A DNA stretch of 64,000 bases from Shimia sp. (GTDB lineage: Bacteria > Pseudomonadota > Alphaproteobacteria > Rhodobacterales > Rhodobacteraceae), in the NCBI RefSeq assembly GCF_022448905.1, contig NZ_JAKVCW010000008.1:162684-226683 (forward strand), read 5' to 3'. Position numbers and translations under genes: made by a program. Position 1 is the stretch's first letter. Every line of letters starts with the position of its first letter. This document shows, piece after piece, positions 1 through 9,872 of the stretch. The notes under the pieces were generated by a model. It had not been told where the DNA came from, ran no database searches, and worked only from the letters and a program-made list of their open reading frames with translations.

Positions 1-107
1 GTCAAAACAAAGAAACATGTCCAACTGGTCAAATTTCCCTTGGCAGGACGCGCTGCATCAACAACACTCTTCTCAATTGGGAGAAAAGACTAATTGGGAG
101 GACCCTC

Positions 108-1151
108 ATGACACTGCGCAAACCTATTGCCAAACTACTCGCCGCCGGTGCCGCCATGGCGTTCAGCGCCACCACCGCGCTGGCTCAGGACGTGACCCTG
201 CGCATGCACCAATTCCTGCCACCGCAGGCCAATGTGCCAAAGCTGATTCTGGACGTTTGGGCAGATGCGATTGAGAAAGACAGTGAAGGCCGCATCAAGA
301 TCGAGCGCTATGCCGCCATGTCTCTGGGGGGCAAGCCACCGGAATTGATGGACCAGGCCATCGACGGCGTGGCCGACATCGTTTGGACCGTGGTTGGCTA
401 TACGCCAGGCCGTTATCCGTCCACCGAAGTGTTTGAATTGCCCTTCATGGTCGAAGATGCCCGCGCAGGTTCCTACGCCTACGCCAAGATGTTTGACACC
501 CACATGAAGGACTCCGAGTTCAAGAACCTGAAGATCTTCGGCACCTGGGTACATGGCCCCGGCATGTTCCACACCAACGCGCCAGTGACCACACCGGAGG
601 ACCTCAAAGGCATGAAAATCCGCGGCGGCTCCCGCCTGGTGAACGACCTGTTGAAACAGACCGGCGCTTCGCCAATCGGCATGCCAGTACCTGCTGTTCC
701 AGAAGCGCTGTCCAAAGGTGTGATCGACGGCACCACCATCCCATGGGAAGTGACCGCAGCCCTGAAAGTGCCAGAACTGGTTGGCAACCACACCGAATTT
801 GAAGGCAATGCGCTCTACACGCTGACCTTTGTACTGGCGATGAACAAAGACCGTTATGAGTCCATGCCCGACGATCTGAAAGCCGTGATGGACAACAACT
901 CCGGCGTTGAGTTCTCCATTTTTGCCGGCGGCGTCATGCAGGACATGGACGCGCCTGCCCGTGATCTGGCTGTGGCTCGCGGCAACAACATCGTGACTGT
1001 TTCTGCGGAAGACGCCGCCAAATGGGCCGAGGTTGTAGAGCCGATCTACGCCACCTGGATTGCCGATATGGACAAGCGCGGCATCGACGGTCAGGCGCTG
1101 ATCGACGAAGCCAAGGCATTGATGGAAGAGTACAAAAAGAACAATATGTAA
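108..1151 (+). CDS. TRAP transporter substrate-binding protein (DctP family)
   Basis: 347 aa periplasmic solute receptor of a TRAP (DctP/SBP family 7) importer. Residues 1-26 form a Sec signal peptide with a probable ALA cleavage site. The conserved region around GMKIRGG (residues 168-174) carries the Arg (R172) that usually binds the carboxylate of the ligand, so an organic acid substrate is likely. The start is backed by GGGAGGA at 96-102. No membrane subunits follow: a strong terminator and cysK come next. The permeases must lie to the left of the window or elsewhere, so the substrate cannot be predicted. The 9-base word AATTGGGAG occurs twice in the leader (75-83, 92-100), the second copy overlapping the ribosome binding site. 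Confidence 0.9.
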   Translation: MTLRKPIAKLLAAGAAMAFSATTALAQDVTLRMHQFLPPQANVPKLILDVWADAIEKDSEGRIKIERYAAMSLGGKPPELMDQAIDGVADIVWTVVGYTPGRYPSTEVFELPFMVEDARAGSYAYAKMFDTHMKDSEFKNLKIFGTWVHGPGMFHTNAPVTTPEDLKGMKIRGGSRLVNDLLKQTGASPIGMPVPAVPEALSKGVIDGTTIPWEVTAALKVPELVGNHTEFEGNALYTLTFVLAMNKDRYESMPDDLKAVMDNNSGVEFSIFAGGVMQDMDAPARDLAVARGNNIVTVSAEDAAKWAEVVEPIYATWIADMDKRGIDGQALIDEAKALMEEYKKNNM

Positions 1152-1174
1152 CTCTTACCTTTGCGAACAAGATT

Positions 1175-1203
1175 GGCCGCAGCTTCCCGCTGCGGCCTTT
1201 TTT
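1175..1203 (+). terminator. Rho-independent terminator after dctP
   Basis: A perfect 9-bp GC-rich stem (1175-1183 with 1189-1197) and a 5-base loop are followed directly by six T. It closes the upstream TRAP gene. Confidence 0.9.
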
Positions 1204-1278
1204 GTTTTCCGTCACGCGCCTGACAAAAAACGCCGTCACGCTCATTTTCACAGGCCAGACGCCTCGTTCTTATTTCCA

Positions 1279-1305
1279 CCTGCGACCTTCGCAGGCCTAC
1301 CGTTT
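1279..1305 (+). promoter_or_regulatory. Terminator-like hairpin in the cysK leader
   Basis: A 7-bp stem (1279-1285 with 1289-1295, 3-base loop) is followed by a short spacer and five T. It lies 54 bases before the cysK start and about 75 bases after the dctP terminator. It may be a second terminator, or an attenuator for cysK if the cysK promoter lies upstream. No recognised riboswitch consensus was seen. Confidence 0.35.
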
Positions 1306-1358
1306 TTAGCAAACGCCGCTTAGCTTGATTTGTGAAAGTACCAGTAAAGGAGGCGCCC

Positions 1359-2423
1359 ATGCCCCGCCAAACTCAAGGCCGCGGCCGCCGCTATGACAGC
1401 ATTCTGGACACGGTAGGCGACACCCCAGTTGTCCGCCTGAACCGGATTGCACCCAAACATGTGAACATGTTTGTCAAATTCGAAGCGGCCAACCCGGCTG
1501 GCTCGGTGAAAGACCGTCTTGCCCTCAACATCATTGAGGCCGCAGAAAAAGATGGCCGCCTGAAACCCGGTCAAACCGTGGTGGAAGCCACCTCGGGCAA
1601 CACCGGCATCGGCCTTGCAATGGTCTGCGCCGCCAAAGGTTACCCGCTGGTCATCACCATGTCTGAGGCCTTTTCCGTGGAACGCCGTCGTCTGATGCGC
1701 TTCCTCGGCGCCAAGGTTGTGCTCACTCCCAAAGCCCAAAAAGGCTTTGGCATGTACAAGAAGGCGCAAGAACTGGCCGAGCAAAATGGATGGTTCCTCG
1801 CCAGCCAGTTTGAGACCGCGGACAACGCGGATATGCACGAACACACCACGGCGCGGGAAATCCTCACCGACTTTGCCGACACCACGCTGGACTATTGGGT
1901 CACCGGCTACGGCACCGGCGGCACCGTGGCCGGGGTGTCGCGCCTGCTGCGCCGCGAAAGCCCGGACACCAAGATCATCCTGTCAGAACCCGCCAACGCC
2001 GCGCTGGTGGACTCCGGTTACGTCAACACGCGGGACGACGCCCATCAGGCCACAGAGAGCCATCCCGCGTTTGAACCGCACCCGATCCAGGGCTGGACCC
2101 CGGACTTCATCCCTTGGGTGCTGCAAGAAGCGCTGGACAAAGGTGGCTACGATCAGCTGATTAAAACACCCGGACCGGACGGCATTCAGTGGTCGCAACG
2201 CCTCGCGGCCGAAGAAGGCATAATGGTGGGCGTCTCTGCGGGCGCCACACTGGCCGCCGCCATTGAGGTTGCACAGACCGCCCCGGAAGGTGCCAACATC
2301 CTCGTGATGCTGCCTGACATCGGCGAGCGCTACCTGTCAACGCCGCTGTTTGATGGCATTGCTGAGGGCATGTCGGACGAAGAAGTCACAATCTCCCACT
2401 CCACGCCCAGCGCGCAGTTGTAA
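1359..2423 (+). CDS. cysK: Cysteine synthase A (O-acetylserine sulfhydrylase)
   Basis: 354 aa PLP enzyme joining O-acetylserine and sulfide to give cysteine in the cytoplasm. The PLP lysine is K51 in NPAGSVKDR. The substrate loop TSGNTG is at 78-83, a GTGGT phosphate-binding loop lies in the middle, and GERYLST near the C-terminus is a CysK hallmark. The start is ATG 1359 because AAAGGAGG sits 5 bases upstream; an in-frame GTG at 1332 lacks such support. The protein is about 40 aa longer than the classical enzyme, through a basic N-terminal extension and an insert in the second half, so a cystathionine beta-synthase-like specificity cannot be excluded. A single gene flanked by terminators. 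Confidence 0.9.
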   Translation: MPRQTQGRGRRYDSILDTVGDTPVVRLNRIAPKHVNMFVKFEAANPAGSVKDRLALNIIEAAEKDGRLKPGQTVVEATSGNTGIGLAMVCAAKGYPLVITMSEAFSVERRRLMRFLGAKVVLTPKAQKGFGMYKKAQELAEQNGWFLASQFETADNADMHEHTTAREILTDFADTTLDYWVTGYGTGGTVAGVSRLLRRESPDTKIILSEPANAALVDSGYVNTRDDAHQATESHPAFEPHPIQGWTPDFIPWVLQEALDKGGYDQLIKTPGPDGIQWSQRLAAEEGIMVGVSAGATLAAAIEVAQTAPEGANILVMLPDIGERYLSTPLFDGIAEGMSDEEVTISHSTPSAQL

Positions 2424-2429
2424 ATACAA

Positions 2430-2457
2430 AAAGGGTCGCTCAAACGAGCGACCCTTT
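2430..2457. terminator. Bidirectional terminator between cysK and the HU gene
   Basis: A perfect 12-bp stem (2430-2441 with 2446-2457) with a 4-base loop. It is flanked by an A-run on one side and T on the other, so it can serve both convergent genes. Confidence 0.9.
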
Positions 2458-2478
2458 CCGTAACAATGATCAGAGCGA

Positions 2479-2766
2479 TCAGCCGTTCACGCTGTCTTTC
2501 AGCGCTTTGGCGATGGTCATTTTCACAACCTTGTCCGCGTCTTTCTTGATCTGCTCACCAGTTGCCGGGTTGCGCACCATACGCTCAGGACGCTCGCGGC
2601 AGTAGATTTTGCCAACGCCTGGCAGGGTCACTGCACCACCTGCGGAAACTTCGCGGGTGATCAATGCGCAAACGGCTTCCAGAGCTGCGCCTGCGGATTT
2701 CTTGTCAGAGCCCATATCTTCGGCCAGCGCGGCAACGAGTTGGGTCTTGGTCATCGGTTTTGCCAT
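2479..2766 (-). CDS. HU family DNA-binding protein
   Basis: 95 aa histone-like nucleoid protein of the HU/IHF family. It has the typical helical dimerisation part (1-45), then the beta-arm region with the DNA-intercalating signature RNPATGE at residues 65-71. The length matches the family. The start ATG 2766 has GGAGA 8 bases upstream. The gene is convergent with cysK across a shared terminator and lies downstream of amn on the same strand, with its own 132-base upstream region containing a palindrome at 2837-2852. It is probably expressed from its own promoter at high level. Confidence 0.95.
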   Translation of the reverse strand: MAKPMTKTQLVAALAEDMGSDKKSAGAALEAVCALITREVSAGGAVTLPGVGKIYCRERPERMVRNPATGEQIKKDADKVVKMTIAKALKDSVNG

Positions 2767-2836
2767 TTCAGGTCTCCATTAGTCTGCCCGATTACTTGGG
2801 CCTCACGCCCGGCATTTAACGGGATGTTGTGGGTGA

Positions 2837-2852
2837 ACACAATAAATTGTGT
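2837..2852. promoter_or_regulatory. Perfect inverted repeat upstream of the HU gene
   Basis: ACACAAT-AA-ATTGTGT, 7-bp arms with a 2-base spacer, centred about 79 bases before the HU start codon in an AT-rich stretch. A candidate operator or upstream promoter element; no regulator is identified. Confidence 0.4.
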
Positions 2853-2898
2853 GCCAAAAAACGAGGTTTTTAAGGGTTTTCCACAGATTTCCGTAGGG

Positions 2899-4367
2899 TC
2901 AGAGGAAGGCTGTCTCGTCAAATGACCGCAATTTCCGCGAATGAAGCCGTTCCAGGGGCATTTCGCGTAAGCTCTCCATGGCGCGAATTCCAATCAACAA
3001 ATGGCGCGCGACTTGTGTCTTATAAAAGTCTGACGCCATGCCGGGAAGCTTTAATTCGCCATGAAGCGGCTTGTCGCTGACACACAGCAGCGTGCCATAG
3101 GGCACCCGGAAACGATAGCCATTCGCCGCAATGGTGGCACTCTCCATATCCAGCGCAATGGCGCGGGATTGGCTCAAACGCTGCACAGGCCCTGTATGTT
3201 CACGCAGTTCCCAGTTCCGGTTGTCGATGGTGGCCACCGTGCCGGTCCGCATCACCCGCTTCAGTTCAAAGCCAGACAGTTCCGTGACCTCAGCGACGGC
3301 GCTTTCCATGGAGGTCTGCACTTCGGCCAGCGCCGGGATCGGAACCCAGATTGGCAAGTCATCATCCAGCACGTGGTCTTCGCGCAGATAGGCATGCGCC
3401 AGGACAAAATCGCCAAGGCTTTGCGAGTTCCGCAAGCCCGCGCAATGTCCAACCATGATCCAGGCATGAGGACGCAGCACCGCAATGTGATCCGTCGCCG
3501 TTTTCGCGTTGGACGGGCCGACACCGATGTTCACCAAAGTAATGCCAGAGCCATCTTCGCGTTTGAGGTGGTAGGTTGGCATCTGCGGCTGCTTATCCAC
3601 CGGGGCAATTGGAGTTTCCGCGTCCGAAATCTCCACGTTCCCCGTGCTGACAAAGCTGGTGTAGCCCGATTTGGGATCATCCAGCATCTGCCGCGCATAA
3701 GCTTCAAACTCGGTCACATAGAACTGATAGTTGGTGAACAACACGTGGTTCTGGAAGTGCTCTGGATCGGTGGCGGTATAATGGCTCAACCGCGCCAGCG
3801 AGTAATCCACCCGCTGCGCCGTGAAGGGCGCCAGCGGCGCCACGCCATTCACTTCCGCCGTGCCATTCACAATGTCATCATTGGTGGTCGACAGATCCGG
3901 CACATCAAAGATGTCACGCAGGGTGAAATCTGCCGCCCCTTCTTGGGGTACGGTCATGTCGCTCTGCGCCGCTACTGCAAAATGCACCGGAATTGGCGTC
4001 GCAGACGCACCAATCACCACCGGCACGCCGTGGTTTTCCAGCAAAAGCGCAATCTGCTGCTCCAGATAGTTCCGGAACAAATCCGGCCGCGTCACGGTGG
4101 TGGCATGCACACCTGGCTCAGCCACATGGCCAAAACTCAACCGGCTGTCGATCTGCGCAAAGCTGGTCGTGGTGATCCGGATCTCCGGATAAAACGCGCG
4201 AATGCGATGCCCGTCCGGCCCTTTGCGAAGCGCCCGACGGAACTGGTCGCTCAGGTAGGTGGTGGCAATCTGATACAGTTCTTCCAGACGCGCCACGGCG
4301 GCTTTAGCATCTGTAAAGGCTTCTGGGGCGGGGACTGCGGGGGAGTGCACGGGAATATTCTGTGGTG

Positions 4368-4371
<4 letters not shown>
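2899..4371 (-). CDS. amn: AMP nucleosidase
   Basis: 490 aa, the usual length for Amn. It splits AMP into adenine and ribose 5-phosphate in the cytoplasm. The N-terminal half (about 1-180) is the AMP nucleosidase-specific domain. The C-terminal half is a purine-nucleoside-phosphorylase fold, with the ligand-contacting segment around ALDMESATIAANG near residue 410. Its ATG overlaps the stop codon of the adenine deaminase gene (ATGA), so the two are translationally coupled. Together they convert AMP to hypoxanthine through free adenine, which fits adenylate-level control or purine salvage. Confidence 0.93.
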
Positions 4372-6176
<1,805 letters not shown>

Positions 6177-6368
6177 GGCCCACGGTGCCACGGGTTTTGA
6201 CCATGTTCAACCTCACCGCAGGTGAAGCTTTTACGAAATGTCCTTCAGGTGGAAACTGAAACCCAAAATTGGAACCGCCTGACCAGTCACATGTCAAAAG
6301 TGACGTCGCAAACACGCTTGACCGCTGCGCCCTCGCAATGCTCCGCTGCGCAAAACAAGGAGGCTTCC

Positions 6369-7124
6369 ATGACCGTCGCACAGCTGCACCCCAACATCAC
6401 CCACTGGCAAGAACGCGTGGATATGGCAGCCGCCTTCCGCTGGACTGCGCGCCTCAACATGCATGAAGGCGTCGCCAACCACTTCAGCCTTGCGGTGAAC
6501 AACGACGGCACGCGGTTTCTGATGAACCCCAATCAAAAGCACTTTGCCCGCATCAAAGCCAGTGACCTGCTGGAAATCGACGCCAATGACCCCGAAACCC
6601 TGAAAGGCCCAGATGCGCCTGATCCCACCGCTTGGGGTCTACATGGCGGCGTACACCGTCACTGCCCCCACGCGCGTTGTGTGATGCATGTGCACTCCAT
6701 CTTTGCCACGGTTCTGGCGTCCTTGGCGGACAGCACGCTCCCGCCCATCGATCAGAACTGTGCCACGTTTTATGATCGGATTGTGGTGGATGACGGCTAT
6801 GGGGGTTTGGCTTTTGAGGACGAAGGCGAACGCTGCGCAGCCCTGCTCACAGACCCCAAAAAGAAAGTCATGGTCATGGGCAACCATGGCGTACTGGTGA
6901 TTGGTGACAGCGTCGCGGACACGTTTAATCGGCTCTACTATTTTGAACGCGCCGCTGAGACCTACATCCGCGCCTTGCAAACCGGCCAACCTTTGCGAGT
7001 TCTGCCTCATGACATTGCGGAGAAAACTGCACAAGAGCTAGAGCAGTATCCAGAACAAGACGTGCGCCACCTTGCAGAGCTAAAAGCCATTCTGGACGAA
7101 GAAGGCAGCACCTACACCACCTAA
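6369..7124 (+). CDS. Class II aldolase/adducin family protein
   Basis: 251 aa cytoplasmic protein of the zinc-dependent class II aldolase/adducin fold (fuculose-phosphate aldolase relatives). The HVHS pair after CVMHVHS is the expected zinc ligand site, and GNHGVLVIG is the conserved downstream segment. The start is ATG 6369 because AAGGAGG lies just upstream; a longer reading from 6222 has no signal. Family members in this size range often act on hydroxy acids or have no known substrate, so the reaction is left open. It ends tail to tail with the AraC-type gene, the two stop codons sharing 3 bases. Confidence 0.8.
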   Translation: MTVAQLHPNITHWQERVDMAAAFRWTARLNMHEGVANHFSLAVNNDGTRFLMNPNQKHFARIKASDLLEIDANDPETLKGPDAPDPTAWGLHGGVHRHCPHARCVMHVHSIFATVLASLADSTLPPIDQNCATFYDRIVVDDGYGGLAFEDEGERCAALLTDPKKKVMVMGNHGVLVIGDSVADTFNRLYYFERAAETYIRALQTGQPLRVLPHDIAEKTAQELEQYPEQDVRHLAELKAILDEEGSTYTT

Positions 7125-8065
7125 CTCCCCTTGCGCAGCGCCTGTGGCGTGGTGGCAAACTCAGCCCGAAACGCCCGCGTCATCGCCGCCGGATCACTAT
7201 AACCGCTGCGCAACGCAACCTCGGACACGCTCAAATCGGTGTCCACTACCAGCTTGCGTGCCAGATTGAGCCGCAAACGCCGGTACACCACCGCCGGCGT
7301 GGCCCCAAGCTCTGCCAACATCCGCGCCGCAAGCGTTTTTTGTGTCACACCGGCCCGGCGCGCTACCTCGGGCAGGGCCAAAGGCTCTTCCAAGTGGTCC
7401 TGCATCACCGCCAAAGCGCGGTTCACAACCCGCCCCGCAGGCGTGGCGCCCCCTTCATGGGAGCGCGCGCTGTCCCGTGTCATGAACAACTGCGCCACCT
7501 CCAAAGCGAGCGCCTGCCCAAAATCGCGCCCGATCAGAAACATCACCAAATCAAACGCTGCCATGGCCCCCGAACAGGTCACTCGCGCCCCATCTATCAC
7601 AAACCGCTCGCGCTCTGCCGCGACATCTGGAAAGCGCTCCGCAAAAGCGGTCAGTTCCTCCCAGTGAATCGTGGCGCGATGCCCCTCCAGCAGGCCTGCT
7701 TCGGCCATCAACCAGCTGCCTGTGTCCATGCCACAGACCGTGCCAAACCGCTTGGCTGCCGCCCGCAAAGCGCTCTGTGTTTGCCAGCCTGCGTGGTCTT
7801 TAAAACCATACGACGGCATCACCACCAGTATGTCGCCGGAGGCTTCACTGAGCCGACCGTGCGGGGTGACCGGCAGTGCACTGGAACTACGAACAGCGGC
7901 GCCGTCCAGAGACAAAAACGCCCAGTCAAAAAGCGCTTTGCCCGACAGCGTATTGGCCGCCCGCATCGGTTCCACGGTGTTCGCCAGACAATGGTTGGAA
8001 AACCCGTCAAACAGCAGAACCCCAATCTTCTGCGCTGCAGCGGATGTATTTGACCAAATCTGCAT
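7121..8065 (-). CDS. GlxA-type transcriptional regulator (DJ-1/PfpI domain plus AraC HTH)
   Basis: 314 aa regulator with an N-terminal class I glutamine amidotransferase-like (DJ-1/PfpI) sensory domain, about residues 10-190, and a C-terminal AraC-type double helix-turn-helix, about 215-312. The nucleophile-elbow cysteine is present in VCGMDTG near residue 112, but these regulators normally bind ligands rather than catalyse. Members such as CdhR and GbdR control carnitine, glycine-betaine and related catabolism. The gene is divergent from the acyl-CoA dehydrogenase at 8141 with 75 bases between starts, so it probably activates that acyl-CoA cluster. The ligand is unknown. Confidence 0.88.
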   Translation of the reverse strand: MQIWSNTSAAAQKIGVLLFDGFSNHCLANTVEPMRAANTLSGKALFDWAFLSLDGAAVRSSSALPVTPHGRLSEASGDILVVMPSYGFKDHAGWQTQSALRAAAKRFGTVCGMDTGSWLMAEAGLLEGHRATIHWEELTAFAERFPDVAAERERFVIDGARVTCSGAMAAFDLVMFLIGRDFGQALALEVAQLFMTRDSARSHEGGATPAGRVVNRALAVMQDHLEEPLALPEVARRAGVTQKTLAARMLAELGATPAVVYRRLRLNLARKLVVDTDLSVSEVALRSGYSDPAAMTRAFRAEFATTPQALRKGS

Positions 8066-8140
8066 AGTGAAACGCTATTCCTGCATGATCTAGCTGGTCA
8101 AGCACGCTCTGCTGTCGACAGCCAAAGAGGGACACGCGCC

Positions 8141-9301
8141 ATGCAGTTTGATCTGACCGAAGAGCAGGAGATGATTGTCTCCACCGTTCGCAGCTTTGTG
8201 GAGAACGAGATTTACCCATATGAGGACGAGGTCGAGCGCACCGGCGAAATTCCCGAAGGTCTGGGCGAACAAATCAAACAGAAGGTCATCGACCTTGGGT
8301 TTTATGCCTGTAACTTCCCAGAGAAAGTTGGCGGCGCAGGCCTGAACCACCTTGAGTTCACCCTGGTGGAACGCGAATTGGGCCGCGGTTCCATGGCGCT
8401 CACACATTTCTTTGGCCGTCCGCAAAACATCCTGATGGCCTGCGAAGGAGAGCAGAAAGAGCGCTATCTACTGCCTGCCGTGCGCGGCGAACGTATGGAT
8501 GCCTTGGCGATGACCGAACCGGGTGCCGGGTCCGATGTGCGTGGCATGAAATGCGCCGCCGTGCGCGATGGCGGCAACTGGGTCATCAACGGCAACAAGC
8601 ATTTTATAAGCGGCGCAGAACACGCGGATTTTTTCATTGTCTTTGTCGCCACCGGCGAAGATCAAACCCCAAAAGGCCCAAAAAAGCGCATCACCACCTT
8701 CCTTGTGGACCGCGACACGCCGGGCTTCACGGTGCGCGACGGCTACAAATCGGTGAGCCATCGTGGTTACAAAAACATGGTACTGGAGTTTGACGACTGC
8801 CGCCTCCCCGACGCGCAAGTCCTTGGCGAAGTCGATGGCGGATTTGCCGTGATGAACGATTGGCTCTACGCCACACGCCTCACCGTGGCAGCCTTTTGTG
8901 TGGGCCGCGCCCGCCGTGCCTTTGACTATGCGCTCGACTACGCCGCCCAGCGCGAACAATTTGGCCAGCCTATCGGCAAGTTCCAGGGCATCGGTTTTCA
9001 AATCGCCGATATGATCACCGAGATCGACGCCGCCGACCTTCTGACACTCTCTGCCGCCGCCCGACTGGATCGCGGCCTGCCGTCTAACCGCGAAATTGCC
9101 TCCGCCAAGCTCTACGCCACCGAGATGCTCGCCCGCGTCACCGACGCCGCGATCCAGATCCACGGCGGCATGGGTCTGATGGATGACTATCCATTGGAAC
9201 GCTTCTGGCGGGACGCACGGGTGGAACGTATTTGGGACGGCACCAGCGAAATCCAGCGTCACATCATCAGCCGCGACCTCTTGCGGCCCTTGGGTGCTTG
9301 A
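8141..9301 (+). CDS. Acyl-CoA dehydrogenase family protein
   Basis: 386 aa FAD flavoenzyme with the standard acyl-CoA dehydrogenase layout: N-terminal helical domain (1-120), middle beta domain with AMTEPGAGSDV (near 125), and C-terminal helical domain with the YAAQREQFGQPIGKFQ signature and QIHGGMG. The conserved RIWDGTSEIQ near the C-terminus is present. It oxidises an acyl-CoA to the 2-enoyl-CoA and passes electrons to ETF. First gene of a cluster with an ADP-forming CoA ligase and a CaiD-like hydratase, and divergent from a GATase1-AraC regulator. A crotonobetainyl-CoA reductase-type or short-chain acyl-CoA role is possible. Confidence 0.88.
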   Translation: MQFDLTEEQEMIVSTVRSFVENEIYPYEDEVERTGEIPEGLGEQIKQKVIDLGFYACNFPEKVGGAGLNHLEFTLVERELGRGSMALTHFFGRPQNILMACEGEQKERYLLPAVRGERMDALAMTEPGAGSDVRGMKCAAVRDGGNWVINGNKHFISGAEHADFFIVFVATGEDQTPKGPKKRITTFLVDRDTPGFTVRDGYKSVSHRGYKNMVLEFDDCRLPDAQVLGEVDGGFAVMNDWLYATRLTVAAFCVGRARRAFDYALDYAAQREQFGQPIGKFQGIGFQIADMITEIDAADLLTLSAAARLDRGLPSNREIASAKLYATEMLARVTDAAIQIHGGMGLMDDYPLERFWRDARVERIWDGTSEIQRHIISRDLLRPLGA

Positions 9302-9367
9302 TGGAACCCATTGTGTTGGGCGCGCGCCTACGGCACAACCTCGACACGCCATCGAGGAACCTGCCCC

Positions 9368-9649
9368 ATGAAACCATCCGTCACCATCACCTATTGCGTC
9401 GGTTGCAACTGGCTGTTGCGCGCAGGCTGGATGGCGCAAGAACTGCTGTCCACCTTCAAAGACGATCTTGCTGGCGTGACCATTGCGCCTGCCGACGTGC
9501 CGGGAACCTACAAGGTCACGGTCAACGACAGCGTGATCTGGGACCGCAAGCGCGACGGGGGCTTTCCGGAGGCCAAAGAGCTGAAAAAGCGCCTGCGCGA
9601 TGTGATCGAACCGGACCGCGATTTGGGGCACCTGGACCGCAGCAATTAA
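9368..9649 (+). CDS. SelT/SelW/SelH family (Rdx) thioredoxin-like protein
   Basis: 93 aa small protein of the Rdx family. It keeps the N-terminal CxxC redox motif (CVGC, residues 10-13) after the first beta strand, as in selenoprotein W-like proteins but with cysteine in place of selenocysteine. The WDRKRDGGFPEAKELK segment is typical of bacterial members. The start is ATG 9368; a longer in-frame reading from 9311 overlaps the previous gene's downstream region and is not needed. It lies 66 bases after the acyl-CoA dehydrogenase gene. The physiological partner is unknown. Confidence 0.8.
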   Translation: MKPSVTITYCVGCNWLLRAGWMAQELLSTFKDDLAGVTIAPADVPGTYKVTVNDSVIWDRKRDGGFPEAKELKKRLRDVIEPDRDLGHLDRSN

Positions 9650-9666
9650 ACGCAGCGCCATGCATC

Positions 9667-9713
9667 GTGGGGGCCAGCCCCCACACCCCCGGAGTATTTG
9701 CGGTCAGAAGAAG
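9667..9713 (+). repeat. Dispersed GC-rich intergenic repeat, copy A
   Basis: A palindromic part (GTGGGGGCCAGCCCCCAC) is followed by CCCCCGGAGTATTTG and a CAGAAGAAG tail. The same layout in reverse orientation is seen at 13650-13687 and, diverged, at 33832-33899. Repeats of this kind are common between genes in roseobacters. Function unknown. Confidence 0.6.
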
Positions 9714-9723
9714 CCATGGATCC

Positions 9724-9755
9724 GCCCCCCGAAGAGTAGACATTGGCCGGGGGGC
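9724..9755. other. GC hairpin in the 9650-9872 intergenic region
   Basis: An 8-bp perfect stem (9724-9731 with 9748-9755) with a 16-base loop, just after repeat copy A. It has no T-run, so it is not a clear terminator. Apart from these two elements I see no gene in the 223 bases between 9650 and 9872. Confidence 0.4.
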
Positions 9756-9872
9756 TTCTCCTGACGCGGCCATCGGCGCTCCCGCCTGTACCGCAGTTTT
9801 ATATTTCCGCACCGTGGTTAACAAAGGGTTACCCACCAAAGGGGGCGGGCCTGGTGTTGCGGGGTTCATGCC

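Noticed and set aside
2837..2870. Sigma-54 promoter upstream of the HU gene (TGGCAC on the minus strand)
   Set aside because: The GC of the -12 element is missing at the required 10-base distance from the GG.
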